Shown in pieces: positions 8,065 through 16,571 of a stretch of DNA of 64,000 nucleotides. The notes beneath the pieces were generated by a model. It searched no databases and was not told where the DNA came from. It saw nothing but the letters and a program-made list of their open reading frames with translations. A program made the position numbers and the translations under genes. Every line of letters starts with the position of its first letter. Position 1 is the stretch's first letter. This DNA comes from Sulfurospirillum sp. UBA4058 (lineage in GTDB: Bacteria; Campylobacterota; Campylobacteria; Campylobacterales; Sulfurospirillaceae): assembly GCA_002382085.1 (NCBI GenBank), contig DFZK01000014.1:19969-83968 (forward strand). The letters are read 5' to 3'.

Positions 8065-8808
8065 TTACATGTAAAGCCGCTTAACCCCAGTCAGTTCACC
8101 GCATTGCGTGCAACACGAAGGAACACTCTTTTGGGTTAAATGGTGTTGTATGACTTTAGGGTGTAAGACTTTTTTGGAGTCGATCATAAAGCAACACGGC
8201 GCTTTGGTACCATCTACAAAGTAGTACCGCATCTTTTCATTCTCCACGTAAGGACATTGGTAGGTTGTATAAGGTAAGGGTTCTGTGGAGTAATGCGCTT
8301 GGTAACTTTTTTTTGGTTGGATTCTTTGTATCACAAGAGGAATGTTTTGCTCTTTGGCAAAGGATTTAAGCGGTTCTAGGTCTTGCCCGTAGTTGACGGC
8401 ATAGAGTTTGACTTTTTTAGGGGTTAAGCTATGGCATGCTAAAAGATGTTTAAGGGTTTGAGCAGGCGAAGTTCTGCCACTTCGTTTGGCAAGGGCTTCA
8501 TCTAGGGTATCAAGGGAAAAGCCAATGTGGTCGAGTAAGACACTGTGGGTTGAAGACAGAGGCATGGAGCCATTGGTAATAGTGCTGATGCGATGACCTT
8601 TGCTTTTAGCATGAGCGACCATTTCCCAGAAAAAAGGATGTAAAAGTGGCTCACCGGTTCCTTGCATGAGGAGCAACGTAGGAGATTTTTCCCTTTGAAG
8701 GATGCGCTCAAAGCATTCCCATGCCATATGTTTATGCTCCAACGTATCATTGGGGCAATAGAAGCATTTAGCGTTACATACGGTGGTGATCTCGATTTGG
8801 GTGAACAT
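8065..8808 (-). CDS. radical SAM protein with SPASM-like C-terminal cysteines
   Basis: 247 residues. TTVCNAKCFYC gives the radical SAM C-x3-C-x2-C cluster motif; GTGEPLLHP is the GGE-like SAM-binding motif. The C-terminal third has further cysteines (QCPYV, CCFMIDS, CCTQCGEL) resembling a SPASM/twitch auxiliary Fe-S domain, which usually marks enzymes acting on peptides or proteins. The substrate is unknown. The ATG overlaps the stop of the GT2 gene (TAATG), so the two are translated together. The stop codon lies inside a TTACATGTAA palindrome. Confidence 0.8.
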   Translation of the reverse strand: MFTQIEITTVCNAKCFYCPNDTLEHKHMAWECFERILQREKSPTLLLMQGTGEPLLHPFFWEMVAHAKSKGHRISTITNGSMPLSSTHSVLLDHIGFSLDTLDEALAKRSGRTSPAQTLKHLLACHSLTPKKVKLYAVNYGQDLEPLKSFAKEQNIPLVIQRIQPKKSYQAHYSTEPLPYTTYQCPYVENEKMRYYFVDGTKAPCCFMIDSKKVLHPKVIQHHLTQKSVPSCCTQCGELTGVKRLYM

Positions 8809-9569
8809 TAGGCTTGCACCTTAGAAGGAATATGCTTTTTTAGCATATTCCTAGCTTTAGCACCGTAACGAAAGTTGAGCATGGCAAGTTGGAGGAAGTA
8901 TTCGCTTTGTTGAGGGGAAATATTTTCTAATTGGCAAAAGCGTGCAACGGTTTGAATATGCCGTAATCTATGATAATGCCGTGGTTTACTGGTTTGAATG
9001 GAATTGGGGATGTCATTGTAAATATAATTAATCGTAGGATGCACGCTAAAGTGCTCTTTGCGGTACAAAAGTCTTAGAAGCGTTAATACATCATTAAAAA
9101 TAGCATTATCATGTGCAAAGGGTACTTGTCTGGCTAGATCAGTGGCAATAATAGCACCATTGTGAATAGAGCGAGGCGCTAAGATGAGCTCTTCAAGTGT
9201 CACATTGGTTGGATCAGCACTTCGATTCATGCGTGCTAAATGAATGTTATAGGGCATAGAGAGAGGAAGTTCTAAGAGAAAATCATCGGCATCGACTTTG
9301 CAGACGCAAGAGCCTTTGGCATGGGAAACACCGATATTAAACGGTAAACCGTCATGACCTGATTGGTAGGGAGTTTTAAGATAAACAAAGCCACTTTGTT
9401 TGGCAAGGGTAATGACCGCTTCATCACTTGAGCAATCATCCACCAAGATCACTTCCAAAGGATCAAGCGTACGAACACTTTGCAGGCATGCTTGAAACGC
9501 TTCATACGGTGGATTGTAAAAGGGAACGACGATACTTAAATGCTTATGGATCATTTGTTTTCTTTTCAT
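8808..9569 (-). CDS. family 2 glycosyltransferase
   Basis: 253 residues with the GT-A start HLSIVVPFYNPPYEAFQACLQS, the VILVDDCSSDE motif and the metal-binding KVDADDF (DXD), all typical of GT2 enzymes that transfer a sugar from a nucleotide donor. No membrane segment is evident. The acceptor is unknown. The start at 9569 has AAGG about six bases upstream; an internal ATG five codons later is possible. First gene of the minus-strand patch; coupled to the radical SAM gene. Confidence 0.82.
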   Translation of the reverse strand: MKRKQMIHKHLSIVVPFYNPPYEAFQACLQSVRTLDPLEVILVDDCSSDEAVITLAKQSGFVYLKTPYQSGHDGLPFNIGVSHAKGSCVCKVDADDFLLELPLSMPYNIHLARMNRSADPTNVTLEELILAPRSIHNGAIIATDLARQVPFAHDNAIFNDVLTLLRLLYRKEHFSVHPTINYIYNDIPNSIQTSKPRHYHRLRHIQTVARFCQLENISPQQSEYFLQLAMLNFRYGAKARNMLKKHIPSKVQA

Positions 9570-10067
9570 GTAACCTTATATTTTTTAAAGGCGTGATTGG
9601 CTATGTCCTACGGACACTACTTTAACATGTAAAGGCAAATAGCAAAAGAAGGCATTAAAAGCGAGTAAGGCTGGCATGTGTATAGATGCCATTCAATACT
9701 TGTTAAACTAAAGGGAAAACATTATGAAAGGAGTATAGTTTTGAGAAGTAAAGATGTTTGGATTAAGAACGTTTGCCCAATGCGTCTTTTACCCTTCAAA
9801 GATTTATACAGCTCAAGTAGCCCCCTACGGTTGAGTCACACAAATACATTTGATTGTCTTATAAGATCACATTTTAGTCATTATAACCTTAAAGGTGATA
9901 ACGATAGGCATATAGTTTTAAGTTTGCACGTCTTTTAAGTCTTTTAGAGAGCTACGGTTGCATGAGCGTTTCTATAATTTCCAAACTTATAAAATTGAAG
10001 TGTTTATTCGAGATTTAAATGAAAAAACGTTAGTATAATCAACTATTTCAATAAAAGCGACGTATCG
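9570..10067. other. intergenic region between GT2 gene and xerH
   Basis: About 500 bases. It holds the second dif-like site (9966-9989), a TAACATGTAA variant of the palindrome at 9623-9632, and a possible -10 (TATAAT, near 10033) for xerH. An 86-codon frame (9678-9938, +) starts with GTG; a TTG inside it is preceded by AAAGGAG, but the protein looks random and is not annotated as a gene. Confidence 0.45.
9966..9989 (+). repeat. dif-like site, copy 2 (adjacent to xerH)
   Basis: GCGTTT-CTATAA-TTTCCAAACTTA. The centre and right arm are identical to copy 1 (18 of 18 bases, 9972-9989), while the left arm differs and is no longer complementary to the right arm. It ends 78 bases before the xerH start. 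Identical centre plus one arm, with the other arm divergent, is the pattern of the attL/attR sites left by elements integrated by host Xer recombinases. The function is inferred. Confidence 0.55.
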
Positions 10068-11120
10068 ATGAAATACCCTTTAGATTGCGAAGACTCGTTT
10101 AACGACACCTACCTTTTTTGGCTTGTGCGATTCATTAGAAATAAGATTACGTCTCTTTCAAATCGACATGTCCAAGATAAAGATCGGCTTGCGTTGATTC
10201 TCCAAAAACTTTCGAAAAATCGCTATTCGCTTGAAGCGTTAAATCCGCTGGTCAAGGAAATTCGCAATATCGGTATCAATAGTATCCACGTCTATTTTAT
10301 TCCTCTTGAAAAATTATCGCTCTTTTTAAACACTTACGGAGCTTCTTCGATGAGAGAGATAGACGAAGAGTTATTGAGCGATTTTTTAGCATCCGAAACG
10401 GCTAATCTATCGGATGCGACTAAAAAAAACTATCGTATTGCACTCATTGCATTTTTCGGATTTATCGACAAACAAAATGCAGATGCAAGCGGTAATGCCT
10501 TTCGATACGGAATTGAACTCAAAAATTGGGGTGGACTGGGAGGTAAAAGCGGTACGAAACTCCCCTCTTTTATGAATCAGGAAGAAGCTCAACGCTTTAT
10601 TGAAGGGATCGACGCTTATCCTTTTGAGCTCAAATCTGCCGCTCGCAACCGCTTAATTATTAAAGTCATTTTATATACGGGAATTAGGGTCAGCGAAGCT
10701 CTTCATATTCTTCTCAAAGATTTTGTCAAAGACGGAAACGCTTACGTCATTCAAGTCAGAGGAAAAGGTAATAAACCTAGAGTCGTCATGATTAAAGAAG
10801 CGATTATTCAAGAAGATTTGCGACTGTGGTTAGACTCTAAAACGTGCGATAACGGTCTTTTATTTTGTAACCACAAAGGTAAAGTATTAACCCAAGCATA
10901 CGTCAGTCGTCTTGTCGAGAAAATTCTCTTACATGTCGGTATTCGTAAAAATAAAAACGGGGCACATATGTTACGGCATACTTTTGCAACTTTACTTTAT
11001 CAAAAAAGTAAAGATTTGATTTTGGTACAAGAATCGCTCGGTCATGCAGACATTAATACGTCAAGAATTTATACGCATTTTGACAAAGACCGTCTCACGA
11101 AAACAACGGATATTTTTTAG
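10068..11120 (+). CDS. xerH: tyrosine recombinase XerH
   Basis: 350 residues, the single Xer recombinase of Campylobacterota that resolves chromosome dimers at the difH site. The N-terminal ~170 residues form the core-binding domain; the C-terminal catalytic domain shows all six active-site positions: Arg in TGIRVSEAL, Lys in VRGKGNKPR, His and Arg in HMLRHTFAT, His in LGHADINT and the nucleophile Tyr in SRIYTHF. Length and the MKYPLDCE start match the campylobacterial XerH rather than XerC/XerD. A dif-like site sits directly upstream. Confidence 0.93.
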   Translation: MKYPLDCEDSFNDTYLFWLVRFIRNKITSLSNRHVQDKDRLALILQKLSKNRYSLEALNPLVKEIRNIGINSIHVYFIPLEKLSLFLNTYGASSMREIDEELLSDFLASETANLSDATKKNYRIALIAFFGFIDKQNADASGNAFRYGIELKNWGGLGGKSGTKLPSFMNQEEAQRFIEGIDAYPFELKSAARNRLIIKVILYTGIRVSEALHILLKDFVKDGNAYVIQVRGKGNKPRVVMIKEAIIQEDLRLWLDSKTCDNGLLFCNHKGKVLTQAYVSRLVEKILLHVGIRKNKNGAHMLRHTFATLLYQKSKDLILVQESLGHADINTSRIYTHFDKDRLTKTTDIF

Positions 11121-11122
11121 AG

Positions 11123-11160
11123 AATAGCCGCACGGACGTAATGCGGCGGCTATTTTTTTT
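11123..11160 (+). terminator. terminator of xerH
   Basis: AATAGCCGC (11123-11131) and GCGGCTATT (11146-11154) form a 9-bp GC-rich stem followed by a run of T's (TATTTTTTTT). It lies between the convergent xerH and rubrerythrin genes. Confidence 0.85.
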
Positions 11161-11172
11161 AATGTGTGCTTT

Positions 11173-11823
11173 TTAGAGCCCTAAACATTGGCGTTTGAAA
11201 TACTCTTTACCGACTTTACAAAGCGGGCATGCATTGGGAGCGCGTTTACCTCGATGAATGTGTCCGCATACCTCACAAACCCAAATCTCCTCTTCTTCAT
11301 CGCTAAAGAAACCGTCTTCTCTCATCGCATCTTGTAAGGTTTTGTATTCGCGTTCGTGTTCGACTTCAACTTTGCCGATAGCGTTAAAAAGGCGCGCAAG
11401 TTCTTTATGCCCCTCTTCTTCGGCGATTTTGGCAAAATTTGGATACATCGTTTCATGCTCGTAATGTTCGCCCGCCATTGCGCTATCAAGGTTTTTCAAC
11501 GTTAACTCGGTTTCAGCACCGTCTACAAGTTTATGATACGCTTTGAATTCGGCACGCGCATGCCATTTTTCATTCTCCGCCGCTTCTCTGAAATGACGCG
11601 CTACCGCATGCCAGCCCTCTTCTTGTGCGATGTCCGCAAAAAGATCATACTTATTTCTCGCTTGAGATTCGCCGGCGAAGGCTTTCATCAAATTGACCGC
11701 CGTCAAATCCGTCGTAATGCACTCCATGGCTTGACCGCAACAGGTCAGCTTTCCGCCACCGACGTTTTGAACCTCTACCTCATTACCGCATTTGCTACAT
11801 TTATACGTTTCGTACTGTCTCAT
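11173..11823 (-). CDS. rrc: desulforubrerythrin (Rrc-type peroxidase)
   Basis: 216 residues in three parts: an N-terminal desulforedoxin-like Fe centre (CSKCG...CCGQ, residues 9-30), a four-helix ferritin-like diiron domain (AGESQARNKYD; EEGWHAVARHF; EHYEHE; HEREYK) and a C-terminal rubredoxin centre (CEVCGHIHRGK...CPLC). This three-domain layout is that of the C. jejuni Rrc/desulforubrerythrin, which reduces hydrogen peroxide using NADH-derived electrons. ATG at 11823 has AAAAGGAG upstream. A Fur/PerR-like box lies further upstream. Confidence 0.93.
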   Translation of the reverse strand: MRQYETYKCSKCGNEVEVQNVGGGKLTCCGQAMECITTDLTAVNLMKAFAGESQARNKYDLFADIAQEEGWHAVARHFREAAENEKWHARAEFKAYHKLVDGAETELTLKNLDSAMAGEHYEHETMYPNFAKIAEEEGHKELARLFNAIGKVEVEHEREYKTLQDAMREDGFFSDEEEEIWVCEVCGHIHRGKRAPNACPLCKVGKEYFKRQCLGL

Positions 11824-11892
11824 TGTTTCTCCTTTTAGGTTTTGATGATAGTATCTTAGAGCAATTTAACTTACAAAGAAATAAATATCATA

Positions 11893-11907
11893 TAATAAAA
11901 TTTATTA
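11893..11907 (-). promoter_or_regulatory. candidate PerR/Fur-type operator upstream of rrc
   Basis: TAATAAA-A-TTTATTA is a perfect 7-1-7 inverted repeat, the geometry recognised by Fur-family repressors, about 70 bases upstream of rrc. A PerR link would fit a peroxidase. The base composition here is very AT-rich, so chance is not excluded. Confidence 0.35.
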
Positions 11908-11951
11908 TTTAAAGCATATTTTATGTATTATTATACGTAAAATATACCCTT

Positions 11952-12218
11952 TTAGCACTTTTTGTACCCGTTAGAAAGATTTTTAACGATTCCGTACACG
12001 GTAATGACGATCCAAAAAATTTCAATCAGAAACGATCCTAAATTAAAATGAACGTATAACGAAACGATAAGAGCAATAGCACCCGTCAAATTTAAAAGCT
12101 GATACGTCAAGGAATGCACGTCGCATTTACCGATTTGCAATAAAAAATAGGCAAGAACGATACAGAGCATTCCTCCAAAACCAAGCCATTGAAACAGATC
12201 CATCTCAATATGCGTCAT
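11952..12218 (-). CDS. small CBU_0592-like membrane protein
   Basis: 88 residues with three predicted membrane helices (about 11-28, 38-58 and 62-79). WLGFGGMLCIVLAYFLLQIG and the LNLTGAI segment resemble the CBU_0592 family of small membrane proteins of unknown role. ATG at 12218 has AAGGA upstream and follows directly on the stop of the 197-residue gene, so the two are probably cotranscribed. Confidence 0.7.
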   Translation of the reverse strand: MTHIEMDLFQWLGFGGMLCIVLAYFLLQIGKCDVHSLTYQLLNLTGAIALIVSLYVHFNLGSFLIEIFWIVITVYGIVKNLSNGYKKC

Positions 12219-12812
12219 TTATAAAATTCCTTTATTTTTAAAAAACGTTTCAATGCTTTTCAGCGAAAACGCCTTATCGTAGGTAAAAAGTTCTTGCCAC
12301 GTTTTACCTTCCAAGCACGCTTTTGTATCGATACGATACTTGGCTTTTACGGCATTAACGAATTCGATGGTCGCACTCAAAAGCACGGCATACTGCGCAA
12401 CCGTCAAATGTTTCAAAAGATCAAATAAACGGTAATAATTGACCATTTTTTTACTCGACTCTTCACCCATCCGAAGCGACCAAATGCGTCCGGCAAACTC
12501 ATGCTGGTATTCGACGCCGTTGCGTACTTCCAAAGCGAAAGCACGAAAGCCTCGCATCAACTCCTCTTTAGCAATAAACTGATCGATCGTGTAAAAAAAG
12601 AGATAAACGGAAAGTAAAAAGAGCTCTTCCGGACACGGAGCGTATTGTTTGATCTCGGCACACGTCTCTTTTTCAACACATAGTTGCATACGAAGATAGG
12701 CTAAATGTTTAACACGCCAATTCTCTTTTTCGTCTGCCCTCTTCTGCCATTCGATGAGTGTGGGGCGGGGAATAGAAAAACGCTCTACTAAAGGCTTATA
12801 GGAGATTTGCAT
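12219..12812 (-). CDS. conserved-looking protein of unknown function
   Basis: 197 residues, mostly helical. The first ~30 residues (SYKPLVERFSIPRPTLIEWQ) read like a helix-turn-helix of the kind that follows a transposase- or phage-type DNA-binding fold, but the rest is not recognised. No signal peptide or clear membrane helix (a hydrophobic LLSVYLFFYTIDQFI stretch is probably a buried helix). Abuts the small membrane protein downstream. Function unknown. Confidence 0.55.
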   Translation of the reverse strand: MQISYKPLVERFSIPRPTLIEWQKRADEKENWRVKHLAYLRMQLCVEKETCAEIKQYAPCPEELFLLSVYLFFYTIDQFIAKEELMRGFRAFALEVRNGVEYQHEFAGRIWSLRMGEESSKKMVNYYRLFDLLKHLTVAQYAVLLSATIEFVNAVKAKYRIDTKACLEGKTWQELFTYDKAFSLKSIETFFKNKGIL

Positions 12813-12903
12813 CGTAAAATCCTTAGTCGAAATACATCATTTTATAATTTTATTTAAAATATTTCAATACTAAAGGCAAAAAAGAACTTTGAAGACAAAA
12901 GAT

Positions 12904-12940
12904 GTATATCATCATTTTATTTAAAAAAATGATGATATAC
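12904..12940 (-). terminator. AT-rich hairpin downstream of ubiD-family gene
   Basis: GTATATCATCATTTT (12904-12918) and its exact complement (12926-12940) form a 15-bp stem with a 7-base loop, 11 bases past the stop of the decarboxylase gene and followed on the minus strand by ATCTTTTGTC. Likely the operon terminator, although unusually AT-rich. Confidence 0.6.
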
Positions 12941-12951
12941 CTATTATTAAA

Positions 12952-14760
12952 TCAAATCTGAAAATGTTTCAAAAAAATCGGGTCGTTTTTGACGAAACCG
13001 CGTTCAATCAGGTTTTGAATCGTTGCCGGATCGCACGTCGTGTCATCCGGCCACTCCCTACGATAACCGTCAAGTTCCGTCTTCATCGTCGCATCGATAC
13101 CGATGAATTCATTCTCGATAAAAATATCACGCAACGCATCGATATTATTGACCACGCGCCAAAGGAGCATATACGCATTATCGACGCTGTTGCTTTCATA
13201 ATCTACGATTACAAAAAGCTTGAGATGATCGCTTAAGGGTTTCAAGGCTTCATAAATCTCTTTTCCGTTACGTTTTTTCTCAATTGCCAAAACACAAATC
13301 GGCGTTTTAGTCTGCGTTTTGTACTGTTTCAACGCTTTTATTTCAGGAACAAGCGTAGTCACTTTGAGTAAAAGCTCCTGATCGCTCAGCAAAGTTTTTA
13401 CCCCCTCTTCTACCATTTCGCCCGTAGCATCGACTCCCAGTTTCCCGCCAAAGAGCGCATTGGGAGAAGCATGATCCAAGGCGTCGCAAACACCTTCGCT
13501 AATGAGCAAACGTTTAGCACTCAAACGATCCAAGATATAATCGCTGATTTTCTCATAATCACTTAAAGCAGGCGCGTTTTCATCGACAAAGAGCGCATGC
13601 TTGACAAAGCTCATCTGCCCTACACCCCAAAATGCGTGCATAAATTGCTTAGCATGACCCGGATAAAGCACGTTCATCTTGGCTAAAATAAGATTGTGAA
13701 AAACACCGTTTTCGGGCATATTGTAGTCGATCAGATCGGGAGCGGTCGTTTTTAAGAGCGGCAAAAAGATACGCTCCGTCGCCCACCCCATGTATTTATC
13801 CTCAAGCGGCGGTTTACCCACGACCGTGGCTTGATAGATTGGTTTTTCTTTACATGTAATGCAACTCACGTCCATGACGGGATACGGCTCTTTGAGCGTG
13901 TAATAGCCCGTATGATCGCCAAAAGGCCCTTCAATTTCCATCTTACTCGGATCGACCCAACCTTCGATCACGATGTCGGTATCTTCGGGAATGTAAATCG
14001 GATTCGTTAAAGACTTCACCAAACGCGCGTTTTGATCTTTGATAAAACCGTAAAGCAAGAGTTCAAACATACCGATCGGCATCGGTGCTTGACCGCACCA
14101 AATATACAGAGGATCGCCGCCGATAGCAACGCTTACGGGCATTTTTTTGCCCGCTTTTTGATACTCATGGAAAAAATGCGCGCTATCTTTGTGAATCTGC
14201 CAGTGCATTCCCAGACGATTCTTGTCATACACTTGCAGGCGGTACATACCGAGATTTTGCTTCGTACCGTCCAAACTTTGCGTATAGACCTGCCCCATCG
14301 TGATGAACGGTCCGCCGTCTTGCGGCCACGTCGTTAAAATCGGAAAATCGTAAAGATTGGGTTCCGCGTAGACTTTCGTTTGACAAACGCCCTTTTTGGA
14401 AAGACGTTTCGGAAGCGCGTTTTTAAGATTGAAAAGCGTTCCGAGCATCCCGAGTTTATCCATAAACGAGGTCGGCGGTTTCATATGCATCAAAGATTCG
14501 ATCTGCTTGGCGACGTCGTCGGGATGTTTTCCGAAGATCAGTTCGGTCGCTTTTTTCGAACCGAAAACATTCATCAAAACCGGCATATCAAACGCTTTTC
14601 CCAAACGCTTGCTGACGGGTTTGGTAAATAATAGCGCACGGGAGTCTTCTTTTTTAACTTCGATATACGCTAAATGCGGAATTTCAAGGTCAATGTCGAG
14701 TTCATCGTCAATGACGCGAAGCAAATCGTTTTGACGAAGCAGTTCAATGACGCGTTCCAT
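12952..14760 (-). CDS. UbiD-family decarboxylase, menaquinone (futalosine pathway) type
   Basis: 602 residues, longer than E. coli UbiD (~497) and matching the SCO4490-like subgroup proposed to act in futalosine-pathway menaquinone synthesis, the route used in Campylobacterota. UbiD enzymes use prenylated FMN and a metal. Seen motifs: ITMGQVYTQSLDGTKQNLGMYRLQ, HWQIHKDSAHFFHEY, VSVAIGGDPLY, and EGPFGDHTGYYT, the catalytic region with its Glu and Asp. Last gene of the haem/isoprenoid operon, 9 bases after hemC. Assignment to menaquinone rather than ubiquinone is from family and phylum knowledge. Confidence 0.85.
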   Translation of the reverse strand: MERVIELLRQNDLLRVIDDELDIDLEIPHLAYIEVKKEDSRALLFTKPVSKRLGKAFDMPVLMNVFGSKKATELIFGKHPDDVAKQIESLMHMKPPTSFMDKLGMLGTLFNLKNALPKRLSKKGVCQTKVYAEPNLYDFPILTTWPQDGGPFITMGQVYTQSLDGTKQNLGMYRLQVYDKNRLGMHWQIHKDSAHFFHEYQKAGKKMPVSVAIGGDPLYIWCGQAPMPIGMFELLLYGFIKDQNARLVKSLTNPIYIPEDTDIVIEGWVDPSKMEIEGPFGDHTGYYTLKEPYPVMDVSCITCKEKPIYQATVVGKPPLEDKYMGWATERIFLPLLKTTAPDLIDYNMPENGVFHNLILAKMNVLYPGHAKQFMHAFWGVGQMSFVKHALFVDENAPALSDYEKISDYILDRLSAKRLLISEGVCDALDHASPNALFGGKLGVDATGEMVEEGVKTLLSDQELLLKVTTLVPEIKALKQYKTQTKTPICVLAIEKKRNGKEIYEALKPLSDHLKLFVIVDYESNSVDNAYMLLWRVVNNIDALRDIFIENEFIGIDATMKTELDGYRREWPDDTTCDPATIQNLIERGFVKNDPIFLKHFQI

Positions 14761-14769
14761 GCTTTTTCC

Positions 14770-15714
14770 TTAAAATACTTCGTTGAGTGCCATTGCCTCG
14801 GCACGCTCTAAAAGTGCCTTAGCTCCGCGTTCTACTACCTTCTGTGCCAACATTTTACCGATGTTCGCATACTCTTCACGTCTCGTCGTCAGCGACTCAA
14901 ACATCATTTCAGAACCGTCGGGCATACCCAAAATCGCCCTTACATGTAAGCTTTCGCCTTTAATTTCGGCGTTCACGCCGATGGGCACTTGACAACCGCC
15001 TTCTAAAATCGTTACGAAATCGCGTTCCACGCGTGTTTCGATAATCGCATCTTGATCGTTTAAAACCGATACCAAACGCTCGACTTCGGGATCATCGACG
15101 ATTTCGATACCCAAAGCCGCTTGTCCGGACGCAGGAATCATCACCTCTTTCGAAATCGGTACGAAATGTGCCACTTCATTCATTAAGCCTAAACGGTTAA
15201 TGCCCGCACTCGCTAAAATAATCGCATCAAATTCGCCCTCTTTAAGCTTGCGAATACGCGTATTGACGTTACCTCGAAGATTTTTGATCACAAAATCGGG
15301 ACGCAGTTTCAGTAACTGCATTCTACGTCTCAAACTCGTCGTTCCGACAACCGCACCGTGAGGTAATGTTTCCAAAGAGGTGTATTTTTCGGAGAGCATC
15401 GCATCGCGTACGTCTTCTCGCTGAGTGATGACGCCCAACTTGAGTCCCGCAGGAAACTCCATCGGAACGTCTTTGAGACTGTGCACGGCGATATGCGCCT
15501 CACCTCGAAGCATTGCTTCTTCCAACTCTTTCGTAAACAGTCCTTTACCGCCGATTTTGGCTAAAGGCGTATCTAAAATTTTATCGCCTTTGGTCATCAT
15601 AACGGAGAGTTCGACCTCCAAGCCCGGATGCGCTTTTTCAAGCTCCGCTTTGACGTGTTCGGATTGCCAGAGAGCAAGTTTACTTCCTCGGGTTGCAATG
15701 ATTAATTTTTTCAT
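14770..15714 (-). CDS. hemC: hydroxymethylbilane synthase
   Basis: Joins four porphobilinogen molecules into hydroxymethylbilane (haem and sirohaem synthesis). 314 residues, normal size. Motifs: ATRGSKLALWQSEHVK at the start, AVHSLKDVPMEFP, GTTSLRRRMQLL, RGNVNTRIRKL and EGGCQVPIG, in which the Cys carries the dipyrromethane cofactor. ATG overlaps the stop of the thioredoxin-fold gene (ATGA). Its place after proS and hemA matches the H. pylori and C. jejuni order. Confidence 0.97.
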   Translation of the reverse strand: MKKLIIATRGSKLALWQSEHVKAELEKAHPGLEVELSVMMTKGDKILDTPLAKIGGKGLFTKELEEAMLRGEAHIAVHSLKDVPMEFPAGLKLGVITQREDVRDAMLSEKYTSLETLPHGAVVGTTSLRRRMQLLKLRPDFVIKNLRGNVNTRIRKLKEGEFDAIILASAGINRLGLMNEVAHFVPISKEVMIPASGQAALGIEIVDDPEVERLVSVLNDQDAIIETRVERDFVTILEGGCQVPIGVNAEIKGESLHVRAILGMPDGSEMMFESLTTRREEYANIGKMLAQKVVERGAKALLERAEAMALNEVF

Positions 15715-16571
15715 TTGGACTCTTTCATAAACGTTTTATACACTTTTTTCGTATCGTCTTTTTTGCCGTCGACGTAGATTGTCGGCGTAGCGTTAATCAT
15801 CATCGCTTGCGCGAATGCAAGATCGTCGTTCAAGCGCTTGAGGATAGAAGCTTGGTTGATCTCTTGGAGCGTAAAGCGTTTGTCGAATGTTTTGTTGAAA
15901 ATATCTAAAATTTTTTGTTCGTCTTTTTCTTGAATATCCAAATATGCCTTGTAAACTTTTTGAGTGATCGCTTTATCGCCTTTTTCCTCGGCTAAAAGTA
16001 TCGCTTTAACCAAGGTAGGAGACGCCGGATGAATCGAAAGCGGAAAGTGATAGTAAAACAGTGCAAACGTTTCGGGATTTTTTTGAACGTCCGCGATCAC
16101 TTCGGGCACGAAATCCATACAAAACGGGCATAATGGATCGCTAAAAATAACCAACTTATGCGGTGCATCGAAATTGCCTAGAAGCAGATGCTCTTTATCG
16201 TAAGCGTTTGCGTCCATATCGAGCGAGAAGCGGCTTTTGATGCTTCGTTTATTGCCCAGTGCGGTGAAATCTTTACTAAACAAAACGCCGTCGGAGAAGA
16301 CGACGTCGCTAAGCGATACGGTTTTACTGCCGTCTTTAAGCTTCAAATCGATACGCACGAAATAAACCGTCCAGCCTGCGATCTCTTTAAGCGGTTCTTT
16401 TTTGACGATCGTCGCTTTTTCAAGCGTATAGTTTTCGTTGCTACTGAGGGCTTGTTCTAAAAAAGCGAGAACCTTTTGATCGGATGATTCTTTCTTTTCC
16501 GACGCCGCAAAGAGGGAAAGATTACTTAAGAGTGCGAGTATCGTCAATAACTTCAACATCGATAACTTCAT
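15711..16571 (-). CDS. exported DsbC/DsbG-like thiol-disulfide protein
   Basis: The ATG at 16571 is chosen: AAAGGA lies just upstream and it begins a good signal peptide (MKLSMLKLLTILALLSNLSLFAAS), giving 286 residues; the open frame runs 23 codons further without such features. After an N-terminal region (about 25-130) resembling the DsbC dimerisation half comes a thioredoxin fold with active site CPFC (SDPLCPFCMDFVP) and the cis-Pro loop ATPTIYVDG. Probably a periplasmic disulfide isomerase or oxidase. Overlaps fxsA by 50 bases and hemC by four. Inserted between fxsA and hemC relative to the order I recall elsewhere. Confidence 0.85.
   Translation of the reverse strand: MKLSMLKLLTILALLSNLSLFAASEKKESSDQKVLAFLEQALSSNENYTLEKATIVKKEPLKEIAGWTVYFVRIDLKLKDGSKTVSLSDVVFSDGVLFSKDFTALGNKRSIKSRFSLDMDANAYDKEHLLLGNFDAPHKLVIFSDPLCPFCMDFVPEVIADVQKNPETFALFYYHFPLSIHPASPTLVKAILLAEEKGDKAITQKVYKAYLDIQEKDEQKILDIFNKTFDKRFTLQEINQASILKRLNDDLAFAQAMMINATPTIYVDGKKDDTKKVYKTFMKESK

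Noticed and set aside
9678..9938. 86-codon ORF in the gap before xerH (+)
   Set aside because: Starts with GTG without a ribosome site; an internal TTG has AAAGGAG, but the residue composition is irregular, no family is recognised and it ends next to the dif-like site. Probably chance.
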